64,000 nucleotides of DNA. Origin: Porites lobata. Its lineage: Eukaryota > Cnidaria > Anthozoa > Scleractinia > Poritidae. The notes beneath the pieces were generated by a model, which did not search any database, had not been told where the DNA came from, and saw only the letters and a program-made list of their open reading frames with translations. The stretch covers positions 1,073,501 to 1,137,500 of the forward strand of contig CALNXK010000035.1 in assembly GCA_942486035.1 (NCBI GenBank), read 5' to 3'. Made by a program: the position numbers and the translations under genes. Shown in pieces: positions 11,501-22,500 of this stretch (positions are counted from its first letter, which is position 1; each line of letters opens with the position of its first letter).

Positions 11501-12326
11501 TCTCTGCTGCCAAAAAGGTATGCTTGTGTTGTGAATTATTTTTGAGTACTTTATTATAATTAAGCCCTAACCAAAGAAATTTATCCAGCTCAATAGACCT
11601 GAGAATATGGTTTATTGACTTCAATATACCTGCAATGTTCTTTTCTTGACAGTTATGAGTCAGAAAAAAGTAACTTATTGGTTGTTGTTGGTTTTTTAAA
11701 GGGTAATACATCAAAAAGCTCTAGAGTAAACGAAATAAAGAAAAAGTCATTCTCCACAGTTTCGAAGGTGTGTATTTCTAATTCTAAGCTTAACTTATTC
11801 TGTTAACCACAATTTAATAAGAACATTTTACTGACAGTTCACTTGGGTTTCAACAACATCATTCTTAAGATGGTGTCAGTAAGCTTTGCAGTCATTATCA
11901 AGGCAAAGTAGAAGGGTGATTTGGAACTCTGGAGATCCTTATGAACTGATAGTATTATTACTGGCTGCTTATTACTGGCTGCTGATTAGAGGAAAGAAAT
12001 GAAAATACATGTAAATGCAATATTGAAATTTCTTTTTTTCACTGACGTAAGAAAACCTGATAAACTCTAACCTGTGACATTGGACCTTCCTCATTTGTTT
12101 CTCCATTAATATTTTCAATTTAGTAGTTTAAGGAAATATCGACTACTGTTAATAGTTAGACCATTGCCTAAAACTAATTTTTTATAGCTAGTTTGTATTA
12201 TACTTGTTTTTGAAACATCTTTTTGTGTTTTTACAGGTTTCAAAAAGCATGAGACATCTACAGCCAAGTAAAGAAACAACAGAAGAGGAAGGAAACAAAC
12301 CAAAGAAAAAGCGTCAAAAGAAATAG
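5546..12326 (+). CDS. SNAPC1: snRNA-activating protein complex subunit 1 (SNAPC1/SNAP43), 11 exons
   Basis: Exons: 5546-5667, 5796-5826, 6780-6911, 7428-7493, 8329-8403, 8513-8620, 9398-9519, 9815-9860, 11386-11517, 11702-11767, 12237-12326. All junctions are GT/AG and in phase, giving 990 nt, or 329 residues (human about 368). The start MAEGLISDCRLLLSRFENLK, then VRFEKFCEVWREMNF, matches the N-terminus of SNAP43; exon 3 (SFQYRIGALYALYAIYYTHL) matches its conserved core. The tail is Ser/Thr-rich and then basic (KPKKKRQKK), a likely nuclear localisation signal. The protein belongs to the SNAPc complex that binds the proximal sequence element of snRNA genes for Pol II and Pol III. Exon 8 uses an acceptor at 9814 rather than the nearer 9824, because only that keeps the frame into exon 9. 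Introns 2, 4 and 8 carry MITEs. The identity is secure; the exact end of exon 7 and start of exon 8 is the softest point. Confidence 0.9.
5931..6075 (+). repeat. tRNA-derived SINE-like fragment
   Basis: Lies in SNAPC1 intron 2. Contains a B-box-like GGGTTCAAATCTC near 5957, followed by TTTTTCAGGCTTTCATTTC and AACTGCGATGATC, a composite similar to the fragment at 36228-36370. The A box is degenerate, so this is a SINE relic rather than a tRNA gene. Confidence 0.5.
6191..6622. mobile_element. MITE with many subterminal copies of its end motif
   Basis: The ends GGTGCGTTCGATTGGGAAAT and the inverse ATTTCCCAATCGAACACACC are terminal inverted repeats. The core TCGATTGGGAAATCC and close variants recur at least six times inside in both orientations, interleaved with GGATTT. 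Lies wholly in SNAPC1 intron 2. No coding capacity. Arrays like this often act as transposase-binding sites. Confidence 0.8.
7829..8194. mobile_element. MITE, about 20-bp TIRs
   Basis: Left end GTGATTTTCATATGACCTTT and right end AAGGTCATATGAAAATCGCT are inverted matches. It occupies most of SNAPC1 intron 4. Open frames inside (7857-8105 and 8102-8287 on plus, 7893-8117 on minus) are repeat sequence. Confidence 0.75.
9896..10062. mobile_element. Palindromic MITE in SNAPC1 intron 8
   Basis: The left arm (TTATTGAATGAG, then GGATGTGAAGAATTGTGCAG, then GGAGGATGTCATCCACC) pairs with the right arm read in reverse (TTATTGAATTCAGC, TGATGTGAAGATTTATGCAA, GGAGGATGTTATCCACC). The arms are about 75 bp with a short centre. 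The element may extend right to about 10480, where no further structure was resolved. Confidence 0.7.
10063..11385 (+). other. Remainder of SNAPC1 intron 8
   Basis: About 1.3 kb with no recognised exon. An open frame at 10290-10472 shows no family resemblance and no suitable splice context. Confidence 0.4.
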
Positions 12327-12628
12327 CAAGTTGTGTACAAGGATTATTGGACCAGACTGAGGAGTAACACGTCACGCTTGGGCTTAGGACTGGTTAGTTG
12401 AGAACAGAAGTGCCAAATCTACACATTGTTTTCTTCAACAGGTCATGTTTTCTGTCAATCCCATACAAATGTCTCACATTTCATGGGAACATAACTCGGA
12501 AATTAGTGAACTTGCTCTTTGTGGGCTGCTACTGATAGTGCATTTTTTGAGACTTTGAAGTAAAGTTCAGTGTACAATATTTGCGACAAAATATTATGAA
12601 ATAACTTGGAGAGTATTCAATTTAGAAA

Positions 12629-12634
12629 AATAAA
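12629..12634 (+). terminator. Candidate SNAPC1 polyadenylation signal
   Basis: AATAAA about 300 bp after the SNAPC1 stop codon, the first canonical hexamer on the plus strand after the stop. Other AATAAA-like words follow near 12896, so the site used is not certain. Confidence 0.45.
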
Positions 12635-13655
12635 ACACAGGATAATACATTGAACCAATCGGGCCATTGTTTGGACAATCCAACTCTTGCCATATGTGAG
12701 GTTTAAACTGCGATCAGGCTCTTTTGGCTCTATTTTTTAACGTGAACCACATAAGAAAACAATGAGAGTGGCAGCGACATTATGGGCTTGCATGATCACA
12801 GCTTGCTATGACTAGTCCAACAACCATGCTCCCATGAGAACTTTGTCAAATTTAAAGATCATTCTTTTAAATAATTTCTGGTTTGAGATGGCAAATAATA
12901 AACAAATTCAAAGAATTATGGAAAATTTATTGCACTCTTTGAATATTCATTTTTCTCAATACAGACTGAAAAAATAGCACCTCCACCAAAACATAGAGTT
13001 GTCTTAATTCTTGACGTAAATACAGTATTGCAAACTATTCAGTCTATTTTTTAATTAAATACTGTTCTAAAATACTTCATTTCTGAAGAGATCTTCTCTT
13101 TATTCTAAATATCTCCATTGTATATCTCTATTTTCCACGACTGATCCCAAACGGACAAAAACTTTGTAATATTAGTATTAAGATGATGCAAATAAAGGCA
13201 GGCAAAGAATTTTAATTTTTTTTTCCAGCTGAACCAAAATATTTTGATGGCCCAGCATGTAACACAGAAATATAGGCCTCCATCACAGAGAAACTAGCAA
13301 CATGTACACAAAAAACCGTGATGTTGAGGCCAAAAAAGTGTCTATATCTCCGTTAATAAGAAGATTCAGCTGTAACTGGCCTGGAGTTTTGCAGGGTGTT
13401 TTTAGGAGAGTGTTCACTGTACGTAAAATCAATCCTCTTTAGGATTATTTCTTATGAGAACCCTTGTTACTCCATAAAGGTGGTAATACCTGTCTCTTTA
13501 TATTTAATTACCAGTAGCCCTCTTTGCCTTGATTGCACTTGTAGAATTCAAAACAAATTTTACGCTGAAACGAGGCATTGAGGGCCAATTACCCTAAAGA
13601 AATAAATCATAAAATTTGTGGCCAGTTTGGAATAAACCGACCCCATAAATATATC
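12635..13655. other. Convergent spacer between SNAPC1 and the WBP1-like gene
   Basis: AT-rich sequence with no recognised gene. Likely contains the end of the SNAPC1 3' UTR. Confidence 0.4.
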
Positions 13656-13810
13656 TAGGATATTACATGGCCGCGCGGAGATACGAAATTTCTCTTCAAG
13701 TGTTGAAAAATATTTCATGAGTGAGCACAATTAACGAACGAGTGAAATATTAATTCTTTTCAACACAAGAAGAGAAATTTTGTATCTCCAAGCGGCCATG
13801 TAATGTTCTA
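13656..13810. mobile_element. Foldback MITE
   Basis: The left arm GATATTACATGGCCGC, then GGAGATACGAAATTTCTCTT, is mirrored by the right arm AAGAGAAATTTTGTATCTCC, then GCGGCCATGTAAT. The arms are about 50 bp around a 45-bp centre. It abuts another MITE starting at 13817. Confidence 0.8.
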
Positions 13811-13816
13811 TTTACC

Positions 13817-14000
13817 ATATAAACACCAATGAAATACCAAACCATTTCGCTTTAATAGTTTTTTGGTGTGAAAGGCACCGTTTAGTATGTAGCCATAGCA
13901 ATGGTGATATTTTCACATTTCAAGATAACGTGTTATTTTCACATGTGAAGATATCAAGTTTTCGCACGAAAGCTCACCTGTATTTCATTGGTGTTTATAT
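13817..14000. mobile_element. MITE with perfect 21-bp TIRs
   Basis: Starts ATATAAACACCAATGAAATA and ends with the exact inverse TATTTCATTGGTGTTTATAT; the match is perfect over 21 bp. The interior has CACATGTGAAGATATCAAG-type blocks. Immediately downstream of the WBP1-like stop codon (minus strand), so it may lie in that gene's 3' UTR. Confidence 0.85.
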
Positions 14001-14172
14001 AATAAAATATAATCATTATTGTTCCCCAATTCACTCAATCACACTTGATCTCCTCCTAGGGACAAAGGTAGGCTGTAAAGTTCATTAACTGGCTTTTTTC
14101 CCCTTCTACATTTTTCAATTTGCACTATTCGAAGAAAAAATTCACAAACTATCATAGATAATTATGACAATA

Positions 14173-17152
14173 TTATTGGCCCTCGGGGGGTGCACTTGGA
14201 GACTTTCTCTCTATATAGTCATATGGTGGAGGGTAGTATCGTGACTCCTCATATTCTTGCGACTGAAACTGTCTTTCCTCAGTGTACACTGGAGGTTCAC
14301 GTGCAAACGGCACCTGTGGGGGTTGTTGGGGAACGTAATATTGTTCTCCATATTGCACCACCGTTCCAGACACGGGTATATATCCTTTGCTTGATGCCTC
14401 AACTGATTTTTTTGAATAATATCTGTGGTAGCGCATCCAGTAGCAGACCAGGATAAGAGAGAATAGAAAGAGGCCTGATAGTAACCTGTCAAAAAAAAGA
14501 AGTTTTCCTTGTAAATTAAAGACAGAGGCTAGCAGGTTTTAATCTAGTAAGGGCTGCAATTGCTCATTATTATTAAAAGCCACTGAAGAAATCCACAAAC
14601 ATGAGGAGATGCAAACTATATAGCTATAAATTACCACACCAACCCGCATATTATCCATATGTGAATTATCCCTACATGAATTTTTGTCCAGCATGAAGGA
14701 GTTGTGAAATAATGACATAAGTTTGCAAGTCTTACCATAAATACCAGTAACCTGTCAGATAATCACAGCAGATATCATCACCACAGCAGTATTCATTGTA
14801 ATTGCACCTAAAGGTCAAATATGTTCAGTTAATTTTATTTCATATTTGGCAAGATTTGATTCAGGAAAAAAAACCTATATACCCCTAGCCTCTTCGAGGG
14901 GGGGGGGGGGGGGGGGGTTACTCAGCCTATGGTCCAACCCCTTAGTCTTTTATCAACCATTTTTGACAGAAGAGGTATGCATTTCGCTTATCTTCTATTG
15001 ACAAATGGTACCTCTTTCACATACCTAGTTTAGGACTTTGCATCACTTTTAACTCAGTGCTGTAAATTGATGCACTGTCTTGAAAATATGAATCAATCAC
15101 AAAACCAGAATGTTTTCTCGAATTTTTCACAGCCATAAGACTGCACCAGTTAGCCTTTATGCTGGAGACACCAAGTGCAAAATACAAGTAATTGAAGAAC
15201 TCCATGCAAAAATGTCCTCTGGCCTCATTTTCTTTTCAGAGGGACCATTTTTGCATGGAGCTATGGCCAGAAGTTGAATATGAGTGTGAAATTTTAGTGG
15301 GTGAAGTTTGTAGGGTAACATCAAGAAGCACTTAATCTTCAGCCATCCTTTAAGAGATCGCCCTGTGTAAGGTAACCCAGGATGGTATTGGATTCTGGAT
15401 TCCACACAGTGTATTTTAGATTCCAGGTACTGGATTTGGGATTCCTTGTCAGTGCAACTTGGATTCCGGATTCCAGTTGTTAGCAGGACTCTGGCTTCCT
15501 AGAGCTGAATTCTAGATTCCAAACCCCAGGACTCCAAATTCCACAAGCAAAATTTTCTTAACTCTGGTAAATGATTACCATACAAGGGGCAAAAGAGAGC
15601 TTGGCTACCTGACAATATCTACATTAAAAAGTATAGGTGGGTTTTAACATAGACAGAATATGGGGGCTCTTGGTTCATATTTATAGGACATTTATTGGAA
15701 TGCGATAACATTCAAACAGACAACATCAGCTTCCCATCCTTAGCTGGTCAGAAAAAAAATAATCTAGAACACTGTACAACAAAACAATATCTGATTGTCC
15801 TATTTTTAGAACACTGAGTACCATTTTTGAATGCAAAAACCTCCTAAAGAGGAAGCTAGTCCAACTTGTATATACCCAGCCAAAGACCATAGTAATTACC
15901 CAAGTACCCTATAACAAACAAACTCTAACTTACCAGTCTCTTCGACAGTAATAACCCCCTGCAACCTAAATGAAGATGACAAAGAGTTACAAGAGTCAGT
16001 ATGTTAATATTTAAAAGGTTAACATATAGTTTGACTCAAGACCAGGTTTTGATATTCATCCTGTGAATTTTTCACTTGTTTTTCAGAATAACGATAGCAG
16101 TTAAGGTTTTGTCATAGATTTAACCTTTTACCTAAACTCTTGAGATAGCTCATAATGCTATTGAAGGGTACTCACGTCTTAATCACAGCAGCCATTTTTT
16201 TATTTCAGACTGCAGTTTGGGGTAATGTCTTCAGCTTTAGTCACAGTATAAATATTTTAAGGCCATTTTCACGGGTTTGCTGTTTATGCTCATGGTTTGT
16301 TGGTTATGATTCCATTTGCAATGACTTGTCATGAATGATGCGGCTGCCTTTCAAACAGTAATTAGAACTTGACGCATAAAATTATAATAAAACCCATTGA
16401 AATCTGCCCTGAACACAGAAGTAAATACATTTGTGAAAGCGGGTATTCTATTTGGTTTTTCATTATTTAAACTTATAGTCTAATTATTTTTTGCTATTAA
16501 ACCATTTAACCATTATTAGTATTTTTTAAACACCTTTGAATTCTCTGCAAAACTTCCACCCCATTACTTCGCTTGCTAAAGGAACAATTGTTCCCGGATA
16601 GCAAACCTTTATAACATCAAAGCTTAAGGCTATCTCTGTTTGTCTAGCTTAACACGAATTTCGACCCTGAAATGTTGCTTTTCAGTGTATTCGGTGAAAA
16701 ATAATGTTTCTGAAAAAAATATACGATAACAACAATATTTCCAATCACTTGAATGTTACAAAGCATTATGCTTCTGTACAAAGTAAGTCGTAAAATGAAC
16801 AGGAATGAAGTTTATTTTGTGATACTTATCAATTTGGGGTGTCAAAAATTCAGTTCTGTAGAAAGAATAAAACTAACCGAATTTCGATATCGCCCAAGTT
16901 TCTTCCAATAAACGTTTACGAATTGGCGTCAAATTTTTGCCGTGAAAATAAACAAGTAGAAAACAGCGAGCATGGCCTCTGAACGCCAACACGTCACAAA
17001 ACAATTGCACAAAAAATTCCCTGCGCATTCACAGGAAACCGCAGTCAAGAAGCAGTACTTTAAACGTTACTTACCCAAAATTTTGACATGGAAAAAAGGC
17101 CAGTCCAAATGATCGAACGAAAGGAAGAAGAAATCCAAATATCGCCAGCCAT
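14173..17152 (-). CDS. WBP1/VOPP1-like single-pass membrane protein, four exons, 164 aa
   Basis: Exons on minus: 17152-17075, 15965-15934, 14807-14736, 14485-14173; all GT/AG and in frame (495 nt). Residues 1-28 include a hydrophobic start that may serve as signal peptide. A short ectodomain has six cysteines (33, 38, 44, 45, 50, 51; C-x4-C-x5-CC-x4-CC), close to the paired-CC region of WBP1/WBP1L/VOPP1. A transmembrane helix (62-78, LLSGLFLFSLILVCYW) is followed by a Tyr/Pro-rich cytosolic tail. The tail has two PPxY motifs (PPVY 125-128, PPPY 146-149) and a PSAP motif (157-160). Family members bind WW-domain proteins through PPxY; recruitment of NEDD4-type ligases and ESCRT-I is inferred from the motifs. 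CYYR1 or Shisa-like proteins are alternatives. The start is the only ATG that keeps the frame into exon 2. Confidence 0.78.
14896..15033 (-). repeat. R1 family fragment, inverted orientation, ending in a run of 20 G
   Basis: Read on minus, this gives TATGTGAAAGAGGTACCATT, TGTCAATAGAAG, then CTAAGGGGTTGGACC, matching the 3' part of the copy at 1583-2369. The end is a homopolymer of about 20 G (14898-14917) where the family normally has a C/G-rich terminus, probably expanded by slippage. Lies in the second intron of the WBP1-like gene. Confidence 0.7.
15385..15545. repeat. Degenerate GGATTCC-type tandem repeat
   Basis: GGATTC, GATTCC and ATTCCA words recur roughly every 10-25 bp (for example TTGGATTCCGGATTCCAG). 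It is too degenerate for a simple unit length. In the same intron as the R1 fragment. Confidence 0.5.
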
Positions 17153-19578
17153 GTAATATGTCCTACATCGTCAAAAACGACCGACGCTTAAAACTCACTC
17201 AAGTGTAAATATCTTGATAGCAAAGTAGATGCGCATATTTTAATTCATGATATTCAAATAAGACGTTTTTGTTTTATTTTTATTTTGTTTTAATTTTAAA
17301 GTTGCGACATAACGTACTTTGAATTCTTAGACCCCGCTGTACGTTGTCGGTATATCTTGTCCTTCTGGAAGTTTTACTATAAAACATTAAAAACAAAACA
17401 AAAAATAGTAACGAATCAAAAGAGAAACCCGATTTTCAATATAATTTTTCGAGTAGTTTGTGGGATTTTGACAGGTTCGGCCAGGGTTTCGGTATATAAC
17501 AGGGGTTTTTGTAATTGGAATACGTTATCATTGGCCTGAGAAAAAAATATGAATGACTTCAAGTATCCGGTTTATGCTACGTTTCATGCAGAGGAAAAAT
17601 TACGTGGAATTTTGGCTATGTTGAAAAAAATGATTCTCTAGGAATCACACACTCTTCTCATTACAGACAAGAAAAAATTTCTTACATTTAAAATTAAACG
17701 TTATTTCTTCGACAGAGTCGGTTAGTACTATTCCCACCGTTTGTATTTTGCTCAGCGTCGATTCACAAACATTTTGTAAGAAAGCTCAACTTTCTTAAAC
17801 AGAGTCTTTTATTTTATCCGATAATTAGTGAGGTAAAATAAGTGAATTTTATTTTAATCAAGCAAGTATTGGCTAAGTACTGCGTTCTGCGTGCGTATTG
17901 GCAGAAAGACGTCACGTGACGCACACAGACAGAGATTTGTTCAGATTCTTTCTCAATTTAGCGGTAGAAAAACTGGGTATGGTTTTTATGAACAATTTTT
18001 TTATGAGAGTGATAAGATTTTGCCTTCGAAAAACGACTAGAGGGTCATTTCTTAAACAAAATAAAAGCGATTTGGTTTCTCAAACCCGTACTAGAAAGTT
18101 CGTAGCTGGTCACGTGACCAAAATGTGATTTTTAAAATTATGAATTACCTCTTTCTGAACACAAATTTTGCACTTAAACTTCAAGGAAAATGTTGAAAAG
18201 ATGATGTGGTAACGTTTACAGCACATCTGAGCGTAACTGTCAAACGTTTAACAAGATATAAGCAAAAAGTAGTTTTGGCCGCCATGTTGGAGGGCAAAAG
18301 TATGCCCTCCAACATGGTGGCCAACACAAATCATACTACTTTGTTGAAAAGTCCAAGTGCCATAAAATATCTCCCTTAAATGTGTTTCCTCTCAAATTTC
18401 GGGTGTAAAAAAATTTTTACCTGTTCTGTCAATTTTTGGCATCAGCAAGATTCCAACTCATTGTTTAAAGGAAGCATTGGTCACGTGACCTCTTAGTGCA
18501 AGTGGCCTAACTATCATGAAGATCATGATCAATGGGGAGTGTTACCCGCCGAGGAAACCATTTTGCGCCAACAATGTTTCCCAGCATTGTAGCCGCTAAA
18601 AACGTATTTTTTTGTGGGTAGTGAGGCAATAAATGAGGTCATCGGCTCCTGATCGTGATGAGGAAAATAAAATTAATGAGACAAAAGTTTATTAATAGTG
18701 ATATTTTTGAAATGGTTCAGGCTCAGTTATTTTATATTTATATATATTTATATATATTTATTATTTTGTGGAAAATAAAATTTCATGTCATGTACACAGC
18801 TCACTACTAGTAGGGGACTTTCGAATTAAACAGCGCCGACGTGGCCTTCAGGCCGGAGCCATATCCTGTCAACAGGCAGCTTGGGGAAGGAACAAACTCT
18901 CTACGTGAGCATTCGTACTAATATGTTTGCCTTCATATAAAAAGAAAGGTACTTTTATAGCAAGAGACCGAAGTTCTGCGAAATTATAGATATGACAATT
19001 GCATAAAAATAAAACATTGTAATGTACATGAGGTTAAACCTAGGCTGAACGTCGAAATTTCCATGGGACGAACCAAACTTAGTGAGTGGGACTATGTGCC
19101 CAGGAAACCCAGAAAAGGCAGGCGCACAAGAATGACGCGCGAGATAAGTGATGCGCGGAACAGAGGACACGCCCACGCTCTTTCCCCTTCCTCGAGGTCA
19201 ATGCCGCCGATCTTTTTTGCGCCCTAAACTTCTCCCCACGCAAGCTAGCAGGAAAGTGAGGCGAATGAACAGTGATCATAACAAAGCACGCCATCAGGAA
19301 GTCTTAAAACGTTCGTTCTAGACGAGCCTATGAATTGCAACTTAACTCATTAAACTTAAAGAGGGTGTTTTATCCGCGTTTAGAAGGCCTAATTGTGTTG
19401 CTTTGGGTGTTACTTGTTCGCAAAGCAGGAAGAATTTAGTAGCGACAATCTTGTAGTGTTCGTCTTAGCCAGAAGTAAGTGATCATCTCCCAAGAAGAGC
19501 TTTCTGAGGTAAAGAGGAGTCTTTTAACAAGGCGCTGAACTGTACACACATTCCAGTTTTGGTTGAACTGTACACAGG
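17153..19578. other. Spacer between the TRAF 3' end and the WBP1-like gene
   Basis: No gene recognised. Contains two palindromic GTCACGTGAC-type sites (near 17911 and 18479) plus one at 18110, a perfect-looking hairpin at 18275-18324, and an AT-rich TATATTTA repeat at 18728-18768. The 76-codon open frame at 17898-18128 shows no family resemblance. Confidence 0.45.
18275..18324. repeat. Long hairpin (21-bp stem)
   Basis: GCCGCCATGTTGGAGGGC is mirrored by GCCCTCCAACATGGTGGC around the 8-base loop AAAAGTAT; the outer flanks AAAGTAGT and ACTACTTT also pair after a short bulge. Probably the centre of a foldback MITE. Confidence 0.7.
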
Positions 19579-22500
19579 TCAAGTAGAAGTCTTCGCAGGC
19601 TCAACAACTGCCTTGATAAACAACGCATCGTCCTTAACAAACTCGCCAGTCTCTAGCGCCTCTTGCGGAACAAAACAAGGGTTTCCAATCCCGAGATTTT
19701 CCTTCATGGTTGGCCGATTGAAAACCACCTTGATATTTGGTAATGAGCGGTTAGGACTAAGTTGGTGTGTTCTATGATTCTTCTGTTCACCTTGATCGAT
19801 AAGATAAAACGTTATCTTCTGTTTGAAAGGCCAGTCCAGTAAAGCATCATAGTCACCTTTCATTATAATTATATACAGAGACAGATGGGTGGATTTCCCG
19901 CGATCTCTCCCATGAAGATACGCTTTCAACCGCATTTTGTACCCGTACTGTGAAGTGTAAAAAGGCGGGCTGAAAATCGCCAGGTCCTCTGGCGAGGCAA
20001 GAGCCTGCTCATACTGTTGTTTGTAGTTGCTAATTCTCCAGATGAATACTCCATTGGTGCAAGTACTACGACTCTCATTGTCGCGGATTTTCTGCATTGC
20101 CAGACCAAGGTGGGTGTGTACCGCGGTTTTCGTGTGGTCGTCAAGCGTATCTCGTTTCCCCTGAAATTAGTTGGAAAAGAAATACAACAACTTTAAAAAC
20201 AGCAAAGAAATAGTAACTGCCACGCGCAAATACTGTATTTGACGTGAGAAGTATACAAATACAACACAGTGGACCCCATGGGCCATATGTATGTTATATT
20301 ACTGGTTGTTTTTTACCTCTTGACACAGATTTGCAACTAGTTCAGTATACAAAGCATTACCATGCTCATAGCTATGAAACCAAACAGGTGTATTTTTAGC
20401 CAGCGAAAAGAAAATAGCAGCCGTCAGGAATAATTTTTCCAGCGCTTGATGTCGCAGTATACGTTTGCGTTTTACCTCGACATCGCATTAGTCATAAGTT
20501 GCCTAGGGGAATTCACACTGGCCCCTTGTGTGGGTGGAGAGAGAGAGGGGTCACCAATTTTGCCAAGTTTACTGTCATTTATGTGGAGTAATAAGCAGAG
20601 GAAAGATTGCATGCAAAAATGGAGATGTTTCGTCGTATTTCCTTCTTTAAAGGACGCATTCAGAAGTATTTAAGAAAATACATGCCTCTCTACCTTAAAT
20701 GTGCAACCGATATCTTGATAAGAACAGGGAAGGATTGCCAAAGGACACTCACTTAGATGAAATGAAAGCTGAAAGAAAGAAAACAACGTCTTTATATCTA
20801 AAGAAGCGGCTGGAAGATCCATTACTGTTGTACAACATTTGTTGGTCCAATAATGAAGACTGATTAGAACCCATGATTGCTTACGTCCGTACAACTCTTT
20901 TTTTTAGTTGGACGAAAGTTCTGATTGCCATCAAACATTTGGCCAACATGTCACAGTGTTAGAGAAACGTTTATCCGTGCGTCCATTATTTCTGTATAGC
21001 AAGTGCTGGCGGGATCGTTTAGCTGCTTAACGGTTTTGCAGGGCCACCGTACACCCGTCTGATGTGCTACCTGCCGGCCCGCTTGTGCCCAGTCTCGTCA
21101 GTCTCCGTAGAGACTGCACGATGATAGAGTTCGATCAGAAAGCCAGCCTGATACTGCGCCCCTGGTCATTGGCTGCGTTTTCTTGCTATCGTAAAGCCTG
21201 CTCTGTGCCATCCCTGCTACAAACAGATTAACATTTATGTAACGTAAATTTCTTTGTACATATTCAAATGCAGATCACGCCTTTCCTTTTTCTAATGGCT
21301 TGGTAACCATGCACACCTGCACATTAACGCAATCTCTTCTCACTATAACTCACCTCTTCTCGAGGAATATCCTTAGCACCGCACTTGTTTACACATTCTA
21401 AAGGAATTCTCTTACATACTTTCATGTGAAGCTGCAATGGAAACAACAGAAAGGATTAGGGACTGCGGGCGTGTATCACGCTCTTTCTGGTCCTGGTCCT
21501 TTGGGTAAGTTTCAAGTGATTGAAGGTCCAAACGCGCGTAATCCGATTGCGTTTAACGCATTTCAATCAAGCTTAGAAGAAGTCCAAACGAATGCAGGCT
21601 ACATACCTGCCGCAAGAATGGAGCAACCTGGAAATTACAATTGCGGGCTCCTGTTGTCGCCCGCAAGTAACTATTAAGCTCTTACTGGCCTACTTACACA
21701 TAAATCAGAAAGAAACATTTTAGCAAGCATGCATCTATTCTTTTGCCCGAATACCAACGAGGTTTGTAAAAACTCCATACGTGACACACTAGCCACTTAA
21801 CGTACGGGATAAAAGTAAGGTTTTTTTGCACGAGGGAGCCCTGGTGAAGAGGGCATAAATCCACTTTGTGGGTCCTTTGTTGTAGTCATTTTGTTCCTTA
21901 TTAAATTAAGTTAGGTACGAGAGAGTTTTTTTTCTCACGCGTCGCGCGTTGCAATACCACAGTTTCCCGTTTGTTCTTTCAATGCCATAACCTATCATCT
22001 CGTTCAACGACCATCTTTCAGAAAAATTGTTTGATATATTTTTTCATTTAAACGCAGTTTTGGAGTCGCTTGCCGACAATATACTTTAGAAAACTGTGCG
22101 ATAAAGGAAAAATTGTCAAAGACCATGACCTCTTTATATACGGGCTTTGCCTTACGCGGACGAAAATGCCCGTCAAAAAGCTGATGTTTACCTGACACAA
22201 GAGTGGCCGGGGGCTCACAGAGCGTTCGCCATGAAGGGAATCAATTGTATTATAAAGAGGATGATAGCCTGCAAGCGAGCGGCAAAGCTCGTTGCTCTTG
22301 AGTCTTCTTTTGCGCGCCGCTCACCCGTAACCTATATCCCCTAAATGGACAACTTGCTTGCAGACTAAGAGAGTGATTATTGAATTAACCACTTCAAAAC
22401 TCGCTTCAAGGCTGTATGCAAGAGAGAATCAATCCTTCCCCCAAAAAATAAAATTCAAGGTTCTGAGTTACCCAGTCCCTATGCCTAAATATTCTACGTG

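Noticed and set aside
15157..15405. 82-codon minus ORF in the WBP1-like intron
   Set aside because: Contains a local inverted repeat (CTCCATGCAAAAATG) and no family match.
17898..18128. 76-codon plus ORF in the TRAF/WBP1-like spacer
   Set aside because: No family resemblance or splice partners; the region is rich in repeat-like palindromes.
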